A DNA stretch of 64,000 nt from Halobacillus litoralis (GTDB lineage: Bacteria > Bacillota > Bacilli > Bacillales > Halobacillaceae), in contig NZ_CP026118.1 of the NCBI RefSeq assembly GCF_004101865.1, positions 1,116,001 to 1,180,000 on the forward strand, in the 5' to 3' direction. Both the position numbers and the translations under genes were made by a program. Below, one piece after another: positions 17,890 to 27,229 of this stretch. Within the stretch, counting starts at the first letter, position 1. Each line of letters opens with the position of its first letter. Under the pieces are notes generated by a model. It saw only the letters and a list, made by a program, of their open reading frames with translations, was not told the DNA's origin and ran no database searches.

Positions 17890-17918
17890 GCACTCGGCGA
17901 TGGTCAGTCGCCGAGTGC
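17890..17918 (-). terminator. Hairpin terminator
   Basis: Stem GCACTCGGCGA/TCGCCGAGTGC downstream of the lipoprotein gene; followed on the minus strand by CTTTTAATTT. Confidence 0.75.
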
Positions 17919-17943
17919 TATACCATAGGGGAGGTATAATCAT

Positions 17944-18474
17944 TTATGAATGAAACGAGCGGGCAACTTCAACCAATTGTTGTCGTGTTACACGCTGTTC
18001 ATTATTTAGCTCAGTTGAAACATTTGCACGATAGGTCATCACATATGTGATATCACCTTTTTGCCATGATAGCTTTTTGGAAAAATGATTGTCTTCATAT
18101 ATTCCATCAATCTGGTCTGTAATGGGAAGCTTCTCTTGATCCACCCATGAGGTGGGGAAATCATCTGCTTCAGTGAACTTGATGGTCAAGAGATCGTTTT
18201 CAGTCGTGTAAAAACTTAAATCCATGACTTCCGCTTCGTTTTCCTTGTACACATCTGAAACGACACTGACCATATGAATCGGGATGAAATCAGGCAGTGC
18301 TGGATTGAATGGGAGCTGTTCGACCGCAGCGATCACTTTATCCTCATCGTAATCATAATATCCGTTTGGCACGGCATGGGTTGTATTACATCCGCACATA
18401 ACAAGCGCTAAGAACGTAATCGTATACATTCTAATCCAAACTCTTTTCCACACGTTACCCTTCCCCCGACTCAT
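17944..18474 (-). CDS. Putative lipoprotein of unknown function
   Basis: 176 residues. A basic N-terminus and hydrophobic stretch end in LVMCGC (Cys about residue 29), a plausible lipobox, so the mature protein would be an anchored extracytoplasmic globular domain with alternating beta strands (VMDLSFYTTENDLLTIKF, ITYVMTYRANVS). No family recognised with confidence; it resembles small DUF4367-like outer-surface proteins in general style. The start ATG 18474 carries a rather long basic leader; an ATG 15 codons later (MYTITFLALVMCGC) would give a more usual signal peptide. Lies downstream of germination operon 2 but with a 90-bp gap. Confidence 0.65.
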   Translation of the reverse strand: MSRGKGNVWKRVWIRMYTITFLALVMCGCNTTHAVPNGYYDYDEDKVIAAVEQLPFNPALPDFIPIHMVSVVSDVYKENEAEVMDLSFYTTENDLLTIKFTEADDFPTSWVDQEKLPITDQIDGIYEDNHFSKKLSWQKGDITYVMTYRANVSTELNNEQRVTRQQLVEVARSFHS

Positions 18475-18564
18475 TGTGAAAGTTTCTACTATAGAGACGA
18501 GACAACGAAGGAAAAGGTTTCAATTTTGTCTGGTTTTTTTGCTGACAGTAAAGTCATTCCGCTT

Positions 18565-19683
18565 TTAATTGATGATTCCATGTTGCAAAATTTCCACTTC
18601 AACTTTAGGTTTAATGGTTATTTCTGGATATTCTTCATTCCAATCCAACTCTTTCCACACTTTCGGGTGAAATGCTTTCACTCTTCTGCCTATCCCCAGA
18701 ATATCACTATTCGCTTCTTGTATCTGACTAATGATTTGTTCAGAATCAGAGGTCAAAACTTCAGACAGTTCCTTGCTGATGCTACCAATTTTCCCTTTGA
18801 CGTACAAGTGGTCAGAAGGGTATTCCACAATACGCACCTTCATTTTCAATTTCAGATGAGCTGTAACCTGATTATCTTTCACTTCTAATTTAAGGTCTTT
18901 ATTGTTATTCATAACATTCACAGTTACATAATTCTGTATTTCCTCTTCATGTTTGTCAGAAACTTTGGCAGTCATTCGAGCAATTTTCCCCTTCTTGCCC
19001 TGTAACAGCATATATAAAGTGGTTTGCTCAGGGGCAATTTTCTCTCCCGAATATTGCTTATCATGAAACAGCCCCATTCCTGAAAAAGTGATCAATTGCT
19101 TTTCTTCGTCTACAGTAACCATCGGAACTGAAAAGTCAATACCTGGTTCTACTAACTCCGCGCATATAAGCTGAAGGTTTTCCCCTGTTGCATGCGTTGA
19201 ATATACAGCAGCATCCAATAAACCACTAAGATATTGACTGATACGGGTCTCGCTTAAATTTTTTGTATTAATGACGTCTTTGGCTGTTCCACCTTCGGCT
19301 ATAGCTAAAAAAGAATTCAAATTACTATTAGGGTTGCGATACATTTCGTCTAATATCGGATAGATATTCTTTTTTGCCAATTCTTCACCAAGGACTATCA
19401 CTTTCACCTTAGACGGATCAAAGGTTTCAGAAATCATTTGATCTAATTTATCGCGAGCTTCCCTTGGGGTGTGAGCCGATGTTGAAATAACTTGAATCTT
19501 CTCTTCTCCTGGTCCCTCCACACTCCTTCTAACACTAGGGATCGATACCGTTTGGATAATCCCCCCATCTTCACCAACATCATAGCCCATCGATAATACC
19601 AGTTTGATATTTTTAAACTGGCGCTCATCCCAACAACCGGTCAACATCAAGAGACATACGAACGCAATCAACCATCGCTTCAT
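18565..19683 (-). CDS. Ger(x)C family spore germination lipoprotein (C subunit), operon 2
   Basis: 372 residues with signal peptide and lipobox LTGCWDERQ (Cys about 17), the standard start of GerC-type subunits. Followed by LVLSMGYDVGED and, near the end, ITIKPKVEVEILQHG. Ribosome site AAAGGACAG. Starts one base after the B subunit stop (gap 19684), so the operon order is A-B-C like operon 1. Divergent from operon 1 in sequence, so it probably senses another nutrient. Confidence 0.95.
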   Translation of the reverse strand: MKRWLIAFVCLLMLTGCWDERQFKNIKLVLSMGYDVGEDGGIIQTVSIPSVRRSVEGPGEEKIQVISTSAHTPREARDKLDQMISETFDPSKVKVIVLGEELAKKNIYPILDEMYRNPNSNLNSFLAIAEGGTAKDVINTKNLSETRISQYLSGLLDAAVYSTHATGENLQLICAELVEPGIDFSVPMVTVDEEKQLITFSGMGLFHDKQYSGEKIAPEQTTLYMLLQGKKGKIARMTAKVSDKHEEEIQNYVTVNVMNNNKDLKLEVKDNQVTAHLKLKMKVRIVEYPSDHLYVKGKIGSISKELSEVLTSDSEQIISQIQEANSDILGIGRRVKAFHPKVWKELDWNEEYPEITIKPKVEVEILQHGIIN

Positions 19684-19684
19684 A

Positions 19685-20869
19685 TCAGTTCTGTCCTTTC
19701 TTTATCTTCTTGAAAAGAAAACTGAGAGGGAGCATCAGTAAAGGAAGAGTAATTGAAAATACATATCCCGAATAAATCACGGCTTGATTAAAAAACTCTA
19801 ATTTCTTCATGTCAAACCCCACGTACACCGTAATGAAGAAGGTGATCATACCAAACACAATAAGGAAACGTCCTGTCTGCTGGGTTTGAAAAATTTCCTT
19901 CAAGCCAATACTTGCCATGTAAACATAGGTAGCGTAGGAAGTAGCCACACTTATGATCCAAATCGATATGAAAAATAAATCTATACGAGCTATGACAGGC
20001 AGTTCAAAGGATTTCAGCATGTACAATAGAGGTTCTGGTACTAATGGAAGCTCTTTCGTACTGAAAAATGTAAAACTCGCTAACACGATATACAAATAAA
20101 ACACGACGACAAACCAATGAGCGAGAAATATCGTTTTCAATTTGTCTTTCGGCTTTCCTTCGACTTTTGGAAAGATGACAAGCGACACTATAAAACCGAA
20201 AAACGATAAGATCGCTTTATTAACACCAGTGAATATTTTCCCCCACCCTGTTTCAAGGATGGGAAAGAGGTAAATGATATTCATCTCTTTCATGGAGTAC
20301 GTGACTAACAAAATAAGTACGACAAGCAAAAAAGAAAACATCGTATAGACTCTTCCCATTATGAGCAAACCACCGTCGACGAGATATATACAAGCTGCTA
20401 TCATTAATAATGCAAGCACCCATAAAGGTGTATTCGGCAACACCCACAAACTAATCATCCTCCCGAATAATAAGATGATCAGCGTCCCGACCCCAAGGAA
20501 GTAAATGATATAAACAAACGAAATGAATTTGCCTAACCATTTTGAAAATAATTTCTCATTGATTTGAAAAAGCGTCAGCTCCGGGTAGTTTCTAGCTAGT
20601 GCCCACAGGACAAATAGCACGAGCTGCAAAAGAAGGCCGGCAATCAACAAGGAAATCCATCCATCCTGTTTAGCTACCTTATGCAGTTCATAGGGAATAG
20701 AAAGAACTCCCACCCCGATTTGTGTCTGAATAATAATGAAAAAAAACTGCCTTCGTGATAGCTTCTGCTCAGGCTTTTGGCTGGTCTGAGTGGGAGCTTG
20801 AGTTTGTATTGGATTTTGATTTTGTTGATTCTGATTCAGTTTTTGATCCGGATTGCTTTGATTGTTCAC
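19685..20869 (-). CDS. Spore germination permease, GerAB/ArcD/ProY family (B subunit), operon 2
   Basis: About 394 residues from the preferred GTG start at 20869 (GGGAG and GGAAAG upstream); a TTG at 20902 is possible. Ten helices begin at RRQFFFIIIQTQIGVGVLSIP. Unusually, about 35 residues rich in Gln, Asn, Pro and Thr precede the first helix. They are encoded within the 3' end of the A-subunit gene in another frame; no ATG, GTG or TTG exists closer to the first helix, so an overlap of at least about 100 bp seems real. Role as in operon 1: nutrient-binding subunit. Confidence 0.88.
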   Translation of the reverse strand: MNNQSNPDQKLNQNQQNQNPIQTQAPTQTSQKPEQKLSRRQFFFIIIQTQIGVGVLSIPYELHKVAKQDGWISLLIAGLLLQLVLFVLWALARNYPELTLFQINEKLFSKWLGKFISFVYIIYFLGVGTLIILLFGRMISLWVLPNTPLWVLALLMIAACIYLVDGGLLIMGRVYTMFSFLLVVLILLVTYSMKEMNIIYLFPILETGWGKIFTGVNKAILSFFGFIVSLVIFPKVEGKPKDKLKTIFLAHWFVVVFYLYIVLASFTFFSTKELPLVPEPLLYMLKSFELPVIARIDLFFISIWIISVATSYATYVYMASIGLKEIFQTQQTGRFLIVFGMITFFITVYVGFDMKKLEFFNQAVIYSGYVFSITLPLLMLPLSFLFKKIKKGQN

Positions 20870-22382
20870 TATCTTTCCACTCCCTTGATGGCCCCATCGC
20901 AACTGGGCTTATCGCATGGGCATCCTTCGGCCGTTTCTTCATCATATATAGCGGTAACCTAACAAAGGTATCTTTTAAATCCACAAAACTGAGCGGGGCG
21001 ACTGGAGCAAAATAGGGTACGCCAAAAGATTCAAGCCTTGCCAGATGGATCAAGATGAACATCATCCCGAACATGATCCCGACAAACCCTAGTGAGCCAG
21101 CTAAAAATATCAAAGGGAATGTCAGCAGCCTTAATGTCGTACTCAGTTCATTTGATGGAACAACAAAAGAGGCGATAGCTGTTAATGCGACGACTATTAC
21201 CATCAGATTGGAAACCAGCCCTGCACGGACCACTGCATCACCAATGACGAGACCTCCAACAATACCGATGGTCTGACCGATTGGTTGCGGCAGCCGAATC
21301 CCCGCTTCCCTGATCAGTTCAATGATGATGACCATCACTAACGCTTCCATGATTGGGGGGTAAGCAATTTCATTGATAGAAGCCTTCACAGGTATGATCA
21401 ATTCATCTGGAATCACTTCAAAATGGAAGCTGACGATAGCAATATAAAAAGCAGGAAGTCCGATGGCTATGATAAAACTGAATAATCTGATCAGGCGGAC
21501 GAATGTACCTGTGAACCAGCGCATATTGTAATCATCTGGCGCCTGATAAAACATAAAAAAGGTAGAAGGAGCAATTAACGATGTGGGACTTCCTTCCGCC
21601 ATGATCGCCACTCTTCCTTCCATCAAGTTAGCTACGACACGATCAGGCCGTTCCGTGTTCAGCATCTGCGGAAACGGTGAGTACGATTGATCCTCAATGA
21701 ATTCTTCAACATACCCCGGACTATGAATCATATCAGCGCTAATTGATTTCATTCGCTTATCTACCTCTTCAACGATAGTTGGGTCTGTGATGCCCTCCAT
21801 ATACATCAAAGCCACGTTGGTATTCGTTTTTTTCCCCAACTTGTAATACTTGACTGTCAAACTCCTATGCTCTATCCTCTTTCTGACTAAATTGATATTA
21901 ATCATCAAGTTCTCTACAAAGCCATCATGGGCGCCTCTCACCACTTTTTCATTCTGTGGCTCTTCCGTGGTGCGGTTGAAAACAGATGTAACATTAAACA
22001 TGGAAACTTTCGAACTTCCATCCTCCACATAAACGGCGTGCCCACTCAAAAGGGATACGATAGCTTCCTCCAAGTTGAGTGTTTGCTTGGAATTAGGAAT
22101 ATCGGATATATCATCGACATGCCCTAATTCCAGTGGAGCAAATATCTTTGCTTGTACCTTTTCCTGATCCGCCAGCGATTCAATATATAAAAGAGCGGCA
22201 TTGCCTTTTTTCAGGACACGTACTTTCAAATCATTGGTTTGATTAAAGGCTTGTAATATATATTCAACATTTATGGACAGCTTGGAAGAGCTCGCTTGTT
22301 GCGGCTCTTGCGACTGATCTGTAATTTGTCGATCTTGAATTTTGGTATGATCTCCATGAAATAACCGTTTAAAGAATCCCAT
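20769..22382 (-). CDS. Spore germination protein, GerA family (A subunit), operon 2
   Basis: 537 residues from ATG 22382 (AGGTGA 5 nt upstream; ATG 22388 and GTG 22389-22391 are alternatives). N-terminal MGFFKRLF, soluble domain to about residue 290, membrane domain with AYPPIMEALVMVIIIELIREAG and RLPQPIGQTIGIVGGLVIG. The C-terminal tail after ARLESFGVPYFAPVAP is extended and ends in about 35 residues dominated by Ser, Lys, Thr and Asn, longer than operon 1's subunit; this tail overlaps the start of the B-subunit gene. Confidence 0.94.
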   Translation of the reverse strand: MGFFKRLFHGDHTKIQDRQITDQSQEPQQASSSKLSINVEYILQAFNQTNDLKVRVLKKGNAALLYIESLADQEKVQAKIFAPLELGHVDDISDIPNSKQTLNLEEAIVSLLSGHAVYVEDGSSKVSMFNVTSVFNRTTEEPQNEKVVRGAHDGFVENLMININLVRKRIEHRSLTVKYYKLGKKTNTNVALMYMEGITDPTIVEEVDKRMKSISADMIHSPGYVEEFIEDQSYSPFPQMLNTERPDRVVANLMEGRVAIMAEGSPTSLIAPSTFFMFYQAPDDYNMRWFTGTFVRLIRLFSFIIAIGLPAFYIAIVSFHFEVIPDELIIPVKASINEIAYPPIMEALVMVIIIELIREAGIRLPQPIGQTIGIVGGLVIGDAVVRAGLVSNLMVIVVALTAIASFVVPSNELSTTLRLLTFPLIFLAGSLGFVGIMFGMMFILIHLARLESFGVPYFAPVAPLSFVDLKDTFVRLPLYMMKKRPKDAHAISPVAMGPSREWKDSEQSKQSGSKTESESTKSKSNTNSSSHSDQPKA

Positions 22383-22544
22383 CTGCATCACCTATCCATA
22401 ACTTGCCACGGTTTCAGCCAAATATACTTTATACCTTCCAAATATGTGCATTGATATTTTTATTTACACAAGCTTTGACAATTTATGAAAGATTGCGGAA
22501 ATAAAATCCCATTTATATGGAAAATCACAAATAAATAACAGACA

Positions 22545-22583
22545 AAAAACCCGTACCTGACATCTATGTCAGATACGGGTTTT
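22545..22583 (-). terminator. Intrinsic terminator of the purine permease gene
   Basis: Stem AAAACCCGTA.CTGACAT/ATGTCAGATACGGGTTTT with a T-rich tail on the minus strand. Confidence 0.88.
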
Positions 22584-22596
22584 GCGTTAATTCCAT

Positions 22597-23889
22597 TTAA
22601 TGCCCTGGGAAAAAGATCATCTGTAAAATGAAAATGAATGCGAACATGTACAACATCCAATGGACTTGCTTCCCTTTACCTACCACCAATTTCAATACAG
22701 GGTAGGTGATAAAGCCAAAAGCGATCCCTGTTGCAATACTTGACGTAAGCGGCATGGATAATATGATGATGAAAGCCGGAAAAGCATCATCAAAGGATCC
22801 CCAATTCACCTTCGCCAAACCTTCCATCATAAAACATCCTACAATAATGAGTACAGGCGCAGTTATTGCTGGTAAACCGGAAACGGCCCCGACAATTGGC
22901 GCAAAAAATATTGAAACAATGAACAATCCAGCTACCACAAATGTCGTCAAACCGGTACGTCCGCCAGCAGCTACTCCTGATGAGGACTCGATATAGGCAG
23001 AAGAGGGACTGGTGCCGAACATTGCACCTACCGTAGTCGCAGAAGCATCTGCCATCAAAGCTGCTCGAGCTCTCGGCAAACTCCCATCTTTACGAATGAA
23101 TCCTGCTTGTTCAGCTACACCGATCATCGTCCCAGTCGTATCAAAAATGGTGACAAGTAAAAACGCGAAAATAACTGTATATAACCCATTACTGAAGACA
23201 GCGGCGATATCCATGTCCCAGAATACTGGCGCGGGAGGTGCGGCGACAAGCTGATCGATCTGTAATTGACCTGTGAAAAATCCAAGGACTCCTGTGACGA
23301 ACATCCCGATGAACAACCCGCTTGTGACATTTCTCGCAATTAAAGCAAGGGTCACAAATAATCCAAAGATGGTTAGCAGTGTCCCAGGAGCAGTCAAATC
23401 CCCTAATGTCACAAGTGTCGAATCACTCTCCACAATTATTCCTGACATTCTTAATCCAAGAAATGCAATGAAGAGACCGATCCCTGAGGTTATTCCATAC
23501 TTCAAAGAAGCAGGAATCGCCATGATCAGTGTTTTTCTCAAACTGGTCATACTCAAAATAACGAATAAAACACCAGCAACAAATACGGCCCCTAGAATGA
23601 CAGAGTAACTAACGTCCTGTTGCACTACTTCTGTTACAAAATAAGCATTCAACCCCATGCCGGGCGCAATGGCAATCGGGTAATTCGCTGCAAAGGCCAT
23701 AATCAATGTTCCGACGACAGCAGCAATGATGGTTGCCATGAACACTTGGTCGAAAGGAACACCGGCATTCGATAGGATAGCAGGATTGACGACTACGATG
23801 TACACCATCGTCAAAAATGTCGTAATTCCCGCGAGAACTTCTGTTTTAACATTTGTATGGTTTTGTTCTAATTGAAAGAATTTCTTCAT
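22597..23889 (-). CDS. pbuO: Guanine/hypoxanthine permease, AzgA branch of NCS2 (PbuO-like)
   Basis: 430 residues from ATG 23889 (AGGTG upstream). Start and length fit PbuG/PbuO purine permeases; the wording FLTMVYIVVVNPAILSNAGVPFDQVF, PIAIAPGMGLNAY, LKYGITSGIGLFIAFLGLR and TIFDTTGTMIGVAEQAG, followed by FGTSPSSAYIESSSGVAAGGRTG, is closer to B. subtilis PbuO than to PbuG. It imports guanine, hypoxanthine or related bases by proton symport. Its promoter region carries an inverted pair of PurBoxes, so repression by PurR is expected, with relief by PRPP when purines are scarce. Confidence 0.9.
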   Translation of the reverse strand: MKKFFQLEQNHTNVKTEVLAGITTFLTMVYIVVVNPAILSNAGVPFDQVFMATIIAAVVGTLIMAFAANYPIAIAPGMGLNAYFVTEVVQQDVSYSVILGAVFVAGVLFVILSMTSLRKTLIMAIPASLKYGITSGIGLFIAFLGLRMSGIIVESDSTLVTLGDLTAPGTLLTIFGLFVTLALIARNVTSGLFIGMFVTGVLGFFTGQLQIDQLVAAPPAPVFWDMDIAAVFSNGLYTVIFAFLLVTIFDTTGTMIGVAEQAGFIRKDGSLPRARAALMADASATTVGAMFGTSPSSAYIESSSGVAAGGRTGLTTFVVAGLFIVSIFFAPIVGAVSGLPAITAPVLIIVGCFMMEGLAKVNWGSFDDAFPAFIIILSMPLTSSIATGIAFGFITYPVLKLVVGKGKQVHWMLYMFAFIFILQMIFFPGH

Positions 23890-23923
23890 AAATGGACACC
23901 TGACTTTCACCAAAAATAACAAC

Positions 23924-23963
23924 GTTAATTATAATAATCCATTTACGAACATAAATCAACATT
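23924..23963 (-). promoter_or_regulatory. Promoter of the purine permease gene
   Basis: Minus strand: TTGATT, 17-bp spacer, TATTAT, upstream of the start by about 35 to 40 bp. One PurBox lies in the spacer. Coordinates are approximate within a few bases. Confidence 0.5.
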
Positions 23964-23986
23964 AAATTATTAAATGTTCGGATTTA
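23942..23986. promoter_or_regulatory. PurR operator (two inverted PurBoxes)
   Basis: ATTTACGAACATA (23942-23954) and AATGTTCGGATTT (23974-23986; on the other strand AAATCCGAACATT, a perfect fit to AWWWCCGAACWWT) face each other with about 19 bp between, the arrangement bound by Bacillus PurR. Confidence 0.75.
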
Positions 23987-24111
23987 AACCCTATTTTGAT
24001 AGGTGCTCTAATTCGATTGTGTTGTTTGCCAGTAAAAATATCGATATCACTTTAAATCCATCAAGGGTAGTTATCAAATTGTTCACCACACCTATCCTAT
24101 TATTTCAACAA

Positions 24112-24147
24112 ATAAAACCGGCAGGAAGATTTCCCTTCCTACCGGCT
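24112..24147 (-). terminator. Terminator overlapping the ydbT stop codon
   Basis: Stem GCCGGTAGGAAG/CTTCCTGCCGGT followed by TTTTATTT on the minus strand; the TAG stop (24141-24139) lies in the 5' arm. Confidence 0.85.
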
Positions 24148-25611
24148 TTCTATTTGTTTAGGCGGTTTATACCAGCTCAACACTTGGTCAGTATCCACCT
24201 TTTCTAAATAGTAACAGTGAGCAACAGATCCTCCTACACCTGACTTCAGCGTTACGCGTACACTCCCCAAGTCAGCATTTCGTTGAAAAAGCGTTTGTGC
24301 AACAGAAGCAGCTTGGATTCTATGCTTCTTCATCACATACGTTTGTTTAATGATGTTCCGAGTACGCAATGTCAGCTGATTGTCCTTTATTCTCCATCCT
24401 GCATCATGATAAGCGATCCAGCCAAGACCGGCAAATAAGATTCCGCCCAATATAGAAAGTAAACCATAAGGGAAAAAGAAAATGCTGATAGGAATGGCTG
24501 CCAGGAAAGCGAACCAGGAGTGACGGATCATATAGCGATACTTAGAACGGCCAGGGGGTTTATTGAAGGACCGAACAATATGGTAATCCGATAAAATCGG
24601 CTGCAACACCTTCTCAATTTCTTTCTTCCTTATCATAGGAAGCAATCTCAGTTGATGATCAGTATCCTTCTGTATTGAACCTCCAGCACTGATCAAAGTG
24701 ACTGTTGCATACCCCAACGGCTGACGAATCAGGTTTTCTTCTATTCTGAGCCCCTGAATACGGTTCAATGGAATCGTCATCTGTTTCTTTTCTAACCAAC
24801 CCCGTGTAATGATTAAGTCATCAGCTTCTAAAAATACAGAGAAGTTGGCATAACGCAGAATACTCAAGAAGATTGAAATTCCATAAGCAATCAGTAAAAC
24901 GACCAGCACAGTAAAGGCTACGATTAACGCACCAATTTGTATCCAATCAAGGATTTCGTCATAAATCGTCCCCAAAGGCAACACATCCATGATCTGTGAA
25001 AAGAACACACCGACACCAGAAATCACAACTCCAGCGCCTCCTGAAGTCAGAGCCATGAGAATGATCTCTCTCATATTCATCCCATATACTTTCTCTCTTC
25101 CACCCTTTTTGAGATCCACGCTTTCATCTTCCGGCTCAATATCCGTTTGCCGTTGATTTTTTTCTTGAAATATCAATGATTCCAATTCAGAAGCTTCTTC
25201 ACGCTTAATAGCTGTAAGTTCTGCTTCTGCACTTTGACTCCCAGTAGAACCTGCTGTCTCTACAGATACCTTCACCAAATTCAACGGACGGTGGAAAATC
25301 CCCTCGGAAAAATCTAAACTCTGGATACGGTCAATCGGGATGTATCTTTTTTTACGGAAAATCAAACCATACTCGATCCGAAGCTCACCTTCTTCCATAC
25401 GATAGGTGAACCGCAGCCAACGTATAATTCCTGAACTCAGCACAAGCAAAAGAACGGCAATCCAGATGAGCAAAGGAATCCATTCAATATCTCCCCTGAA
25501 CATATTTCCGTTCAAAACAAAGACGATCACTAAAGGTAAAGCTGCATCTTTCAGAGTTTTAACAAAATTGATGACAGCGGAAATCGGATGAAGCTTTCTA
25601 GGTTCAAACAT
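24139..25611 (-). CDS. ydbT: YdbT-like membrane protein with bacterial PH (bPH2/DUF304) domains
   Basis: 490 residues with paired hydrophobic hairpins near residues 15-60, 185-240 and 380-410, each followed by a bPH2-type domain: RIEYGLIFRKKRYIPIDRIQSLDF, ITRGWLEKKQMTIPLNRIQGLRI and TLRTRNIIKQTYVMKKHRIQ. In B. subtilis YdbS and YdbT act together in resistance to the bacteriocin amylocyclicin; a role in membrane homeostasis is the wider suspicion. Overlaps ydbS by 8 bp and is the second gene of the pair. Confidence 0.88.
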   Translation of the reverse strand: MFEPRKLHPISAVINFVKTLKDAALPLVIVFVLNGNMFRGDIEWIPLLIWIAVLLLVLSSGIIRWLRFTYRMEEGELRIEYGLIFRKKRYIPIDRIQSLDFSEGIFHRPLNLVKVSVETAGSTGSQSAEAELTAIKREEASELESLIFQEKNQRQTDIEPEDESVDLKKGGREKVYGMNMREIILMALTSGGAGVVISGVGVFFSQIMDVLPLGTIYDEILDWIQIGALIVAFTVLVVLLIAYGISIFLSILRYANFSVFLEADDLIITRGWLEKKQMTIPLNRIQGLRIEENLIRQPLGYATVTLISAGGSIQKDTDHQLRLLPMIRKKEIEKVLQPILSDYHIVRSFNKPPGRSKYRYMIRHSWFAFLAAIPISIFFFPYGLLSILGGILFAGLGWIAYHDAGWRIKDNQLTLRTRNIIKQTYVMKKHRIQAASVAQTLFQRNADLGSVRVTLKSGVGGSVAHCYYLEKVDTDQVLSWYKPPKQIESR

Positions 25612-26083
25612 CGTCTTCAGCCACCCTCGCTAATGAAGATATGGACTGACGAAGTCTTTCTGCCTCTTGTTCATCCAATGCAGGGATTTTATGTACGGTA
25701 GCAGCCGTGGAAATGCTGATCGTTGATAAATGAAATTTCCTTAATAATGGCCCTTGTTCCGTATCTACGTGCTGCACACGAACCATAGGGACAAGTGTCC
25801 GAGTGACGATGATGATGCCATGCTGTAAGTCAATATCGTGTTCGCTCACCTCGTAACGCCATCGTTTCCACCTTAAACTGGGGATTAACCAGACAGATAC
25901 AATTAATTCAATGAATAAGACACCTAAAGCAATCAATAGTGTCCACCACGGCCAATCCCATAAAAGAACAGCAACAAAAAGTCCGATACTCAAAAGTATG
26001 ACAATTCCTACCTGGATGGCCCCATAGATCCGCCAGAGAGTCAGTGCTTTTTGGGATATTCTTTGAGCAGGTTCTCGCTCCAT
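25604..26083 (-). CDS. ydbS: YdbS-like membrane protein with a bacterial PH domain
   Basis: 159 residues from ATG 26083, chosen because AGGAGG lies 10 nt upstream; a GTG three codons earlier overlaps that site. Two membrane helices (about 20-62) then one bPH2 domain with YEVSEHDIDLQHGIIIVTRTLVPMVRVQHVDTEQGP, the family hallmark. Partner of ydbT (8-bp overlap). Confidence 0.88.
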   Translation of the reverse strand: MEREPAQRISQKALTLWRIYGAIQVGIVILLSIGLFVAVLLWDWPWWTLLIALGVLFIELIVSVWLIPSLRWKRWRYEVSEHDIDLQHGIIIVTRTLVPMVRVQHVDTEQGPLLRKFHLSTISISTAATVHKIPALDEQEAERLRQSISSLARVAEDDV

Positions 26084-26184
26084 TCTCCTCACCTCCTATT
26101 AGTGAATACGTTTCAAAGTTCCAAATGTTTCATTAAACTGAGTCTTCTCGGAGCAAACGAAAACCGGACAAACACTGCCCGGCA

Positions 26185-26997
26185 TCACTTTTTCCCTGAT
26201 AACTCCTTGGACTTGTCTGTACACGCATTCATTCCTTGAATGATCGCACTCCGCAAGCCCACTTCTTCCAGCTTGTTCACCCCTGCTATGGTCACTCCTC
26301 CAGGTGTACATACAGCATCTTTCAATTCTCCCGGATGTCTGCCTGTTTCCCGGACCATTTTCGCCGAACCTTCCACGGCCTGTGCAACCATTTTATAAGC
26401 TTTATCCCTCGGGAAACCTTGTTGGACTGCAGCATCAGCCATCGCTTCGATGAACATATATACAAATGCCGGCGAAGAGCCGCTGACGGCTGGAACAGCG
26501 TCCATCAATTTTTCTTCTACGATTTCAGCTTGCCCGAAGCTTTCAAAGACTTCCATTACATCCGCCAATTCTTCTTCAGTGACAAAGTCATTCGGACAAA
26601 GGACGCTCATACCAGCACCAACCAGCGAAGGTGTATTCGGCATCGATCGAATGACCTTCACATTTCTGCCGAATGCTTCTTTCATTGCATCCAGGGTAAT
26701 GCCAGCCGCTATTGTCACGACAACAGTCTCTTCAGGAACCTCGTCGCGAATTTCCAGGATGATCCCCTGGTAAACATAAGGTTTAACTGCCAGGAACAAT
26801 AAATCACTTTCCCTGGCCAACCGTTTATTATCATTGGCAATTTGTATACCATATTCATCTGTTACAAAATCAATCGTTTCATCTGATAAGGCCGTTGCAG
26901 CGATATCCTCCGCTTTGACAACGCCAGCGTCGATCATGCCTTGAATCATCGCTTGCCCCATCTGGCCACAACCAATGAAACCAATACGCTTAGTCAC
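26185..26997 (-). CDS. proC: Pyrroline-5-carboxylate reductase
   Basis: 270 residues from GTG 26997 (GGAGG 8 nt upstream), the usual ProC size. Catalyses the last step of proline synthesis, reducing pyrroline-5-carboxylate with NAD(P)H. Rossmann motif IGFIGCGQMGQAM at the start, RSMPNTPSLVGAGMSVL (about 115-131), and the C-terminal signature HPGELKDAVCTPGGVTIAGVNKLEE. An open frame runs 27 codons further upstream but without a ribosome site. Proline is a major osmolyte in halophilic Bacilli, though this solitary proC gives no sign of osmotic control. Confidence 0.96.
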   Translation of the reverse strand: MTKRIGFIGCGQMGQAMIQGMIDAGVVKAEDIAATALSDETIDFVTDEYGIQIANDNKRLARESDLLFLAVKPYVYQGIILEIRDEVPEETVVVTIAAGITLDAMKEAFGRNVKVIRSMPNTPSLVGAGMSVLCPNDFVTEEELADVMEVFESFGQAEIVEEKLMDAVPAVSGSSPAFVYMFIEAMADAAVQQGFPRDKAYKMVAQAVEGSAKMVRETGRHPGELKDAVCTPGGVTIAGVNKLEEVGLRSAIIQGMNACTDKSKELSGKK

Positions 26998-27196
26998 CGT
27001 ACATTCCTCCTTAGTGTGATTCTTATTGTATAGGAAGATTGTCGACATAACAATTCTTCCTGCGATTCTTATCAACATCTAGTAAATTTTTCATGTTTTT
27101 TTGAGAAAAGGTTTACAAACCAGCTTTCATTACCTATAATTAAGAGTGTATTCTTCATATCATAAGGAAACGCCCAAAATATCATAGCTGCTACGA

Positions 27197-27229
27197 GAAA
27201 AGCCGAGCTGCCTTAAGCTCGGCTTTTTT
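27197..27229 (-). terminator. Terminator containing the antiporter's last codons
   Basis: Stem AAAGCCGAGCT/AGCTCGGCTTT; its 5' arm encodes the last residues Lys-Ser-Arg-Ala and the TAA stop begins the loop. Confidence 0.88.

Noticed and set aside
26236..26802. 188-codon plus-strand open frame over proC
   Set aside because: Antisense to a clear proC; no ribosome site; His/Cys/Phe-rich shadow.
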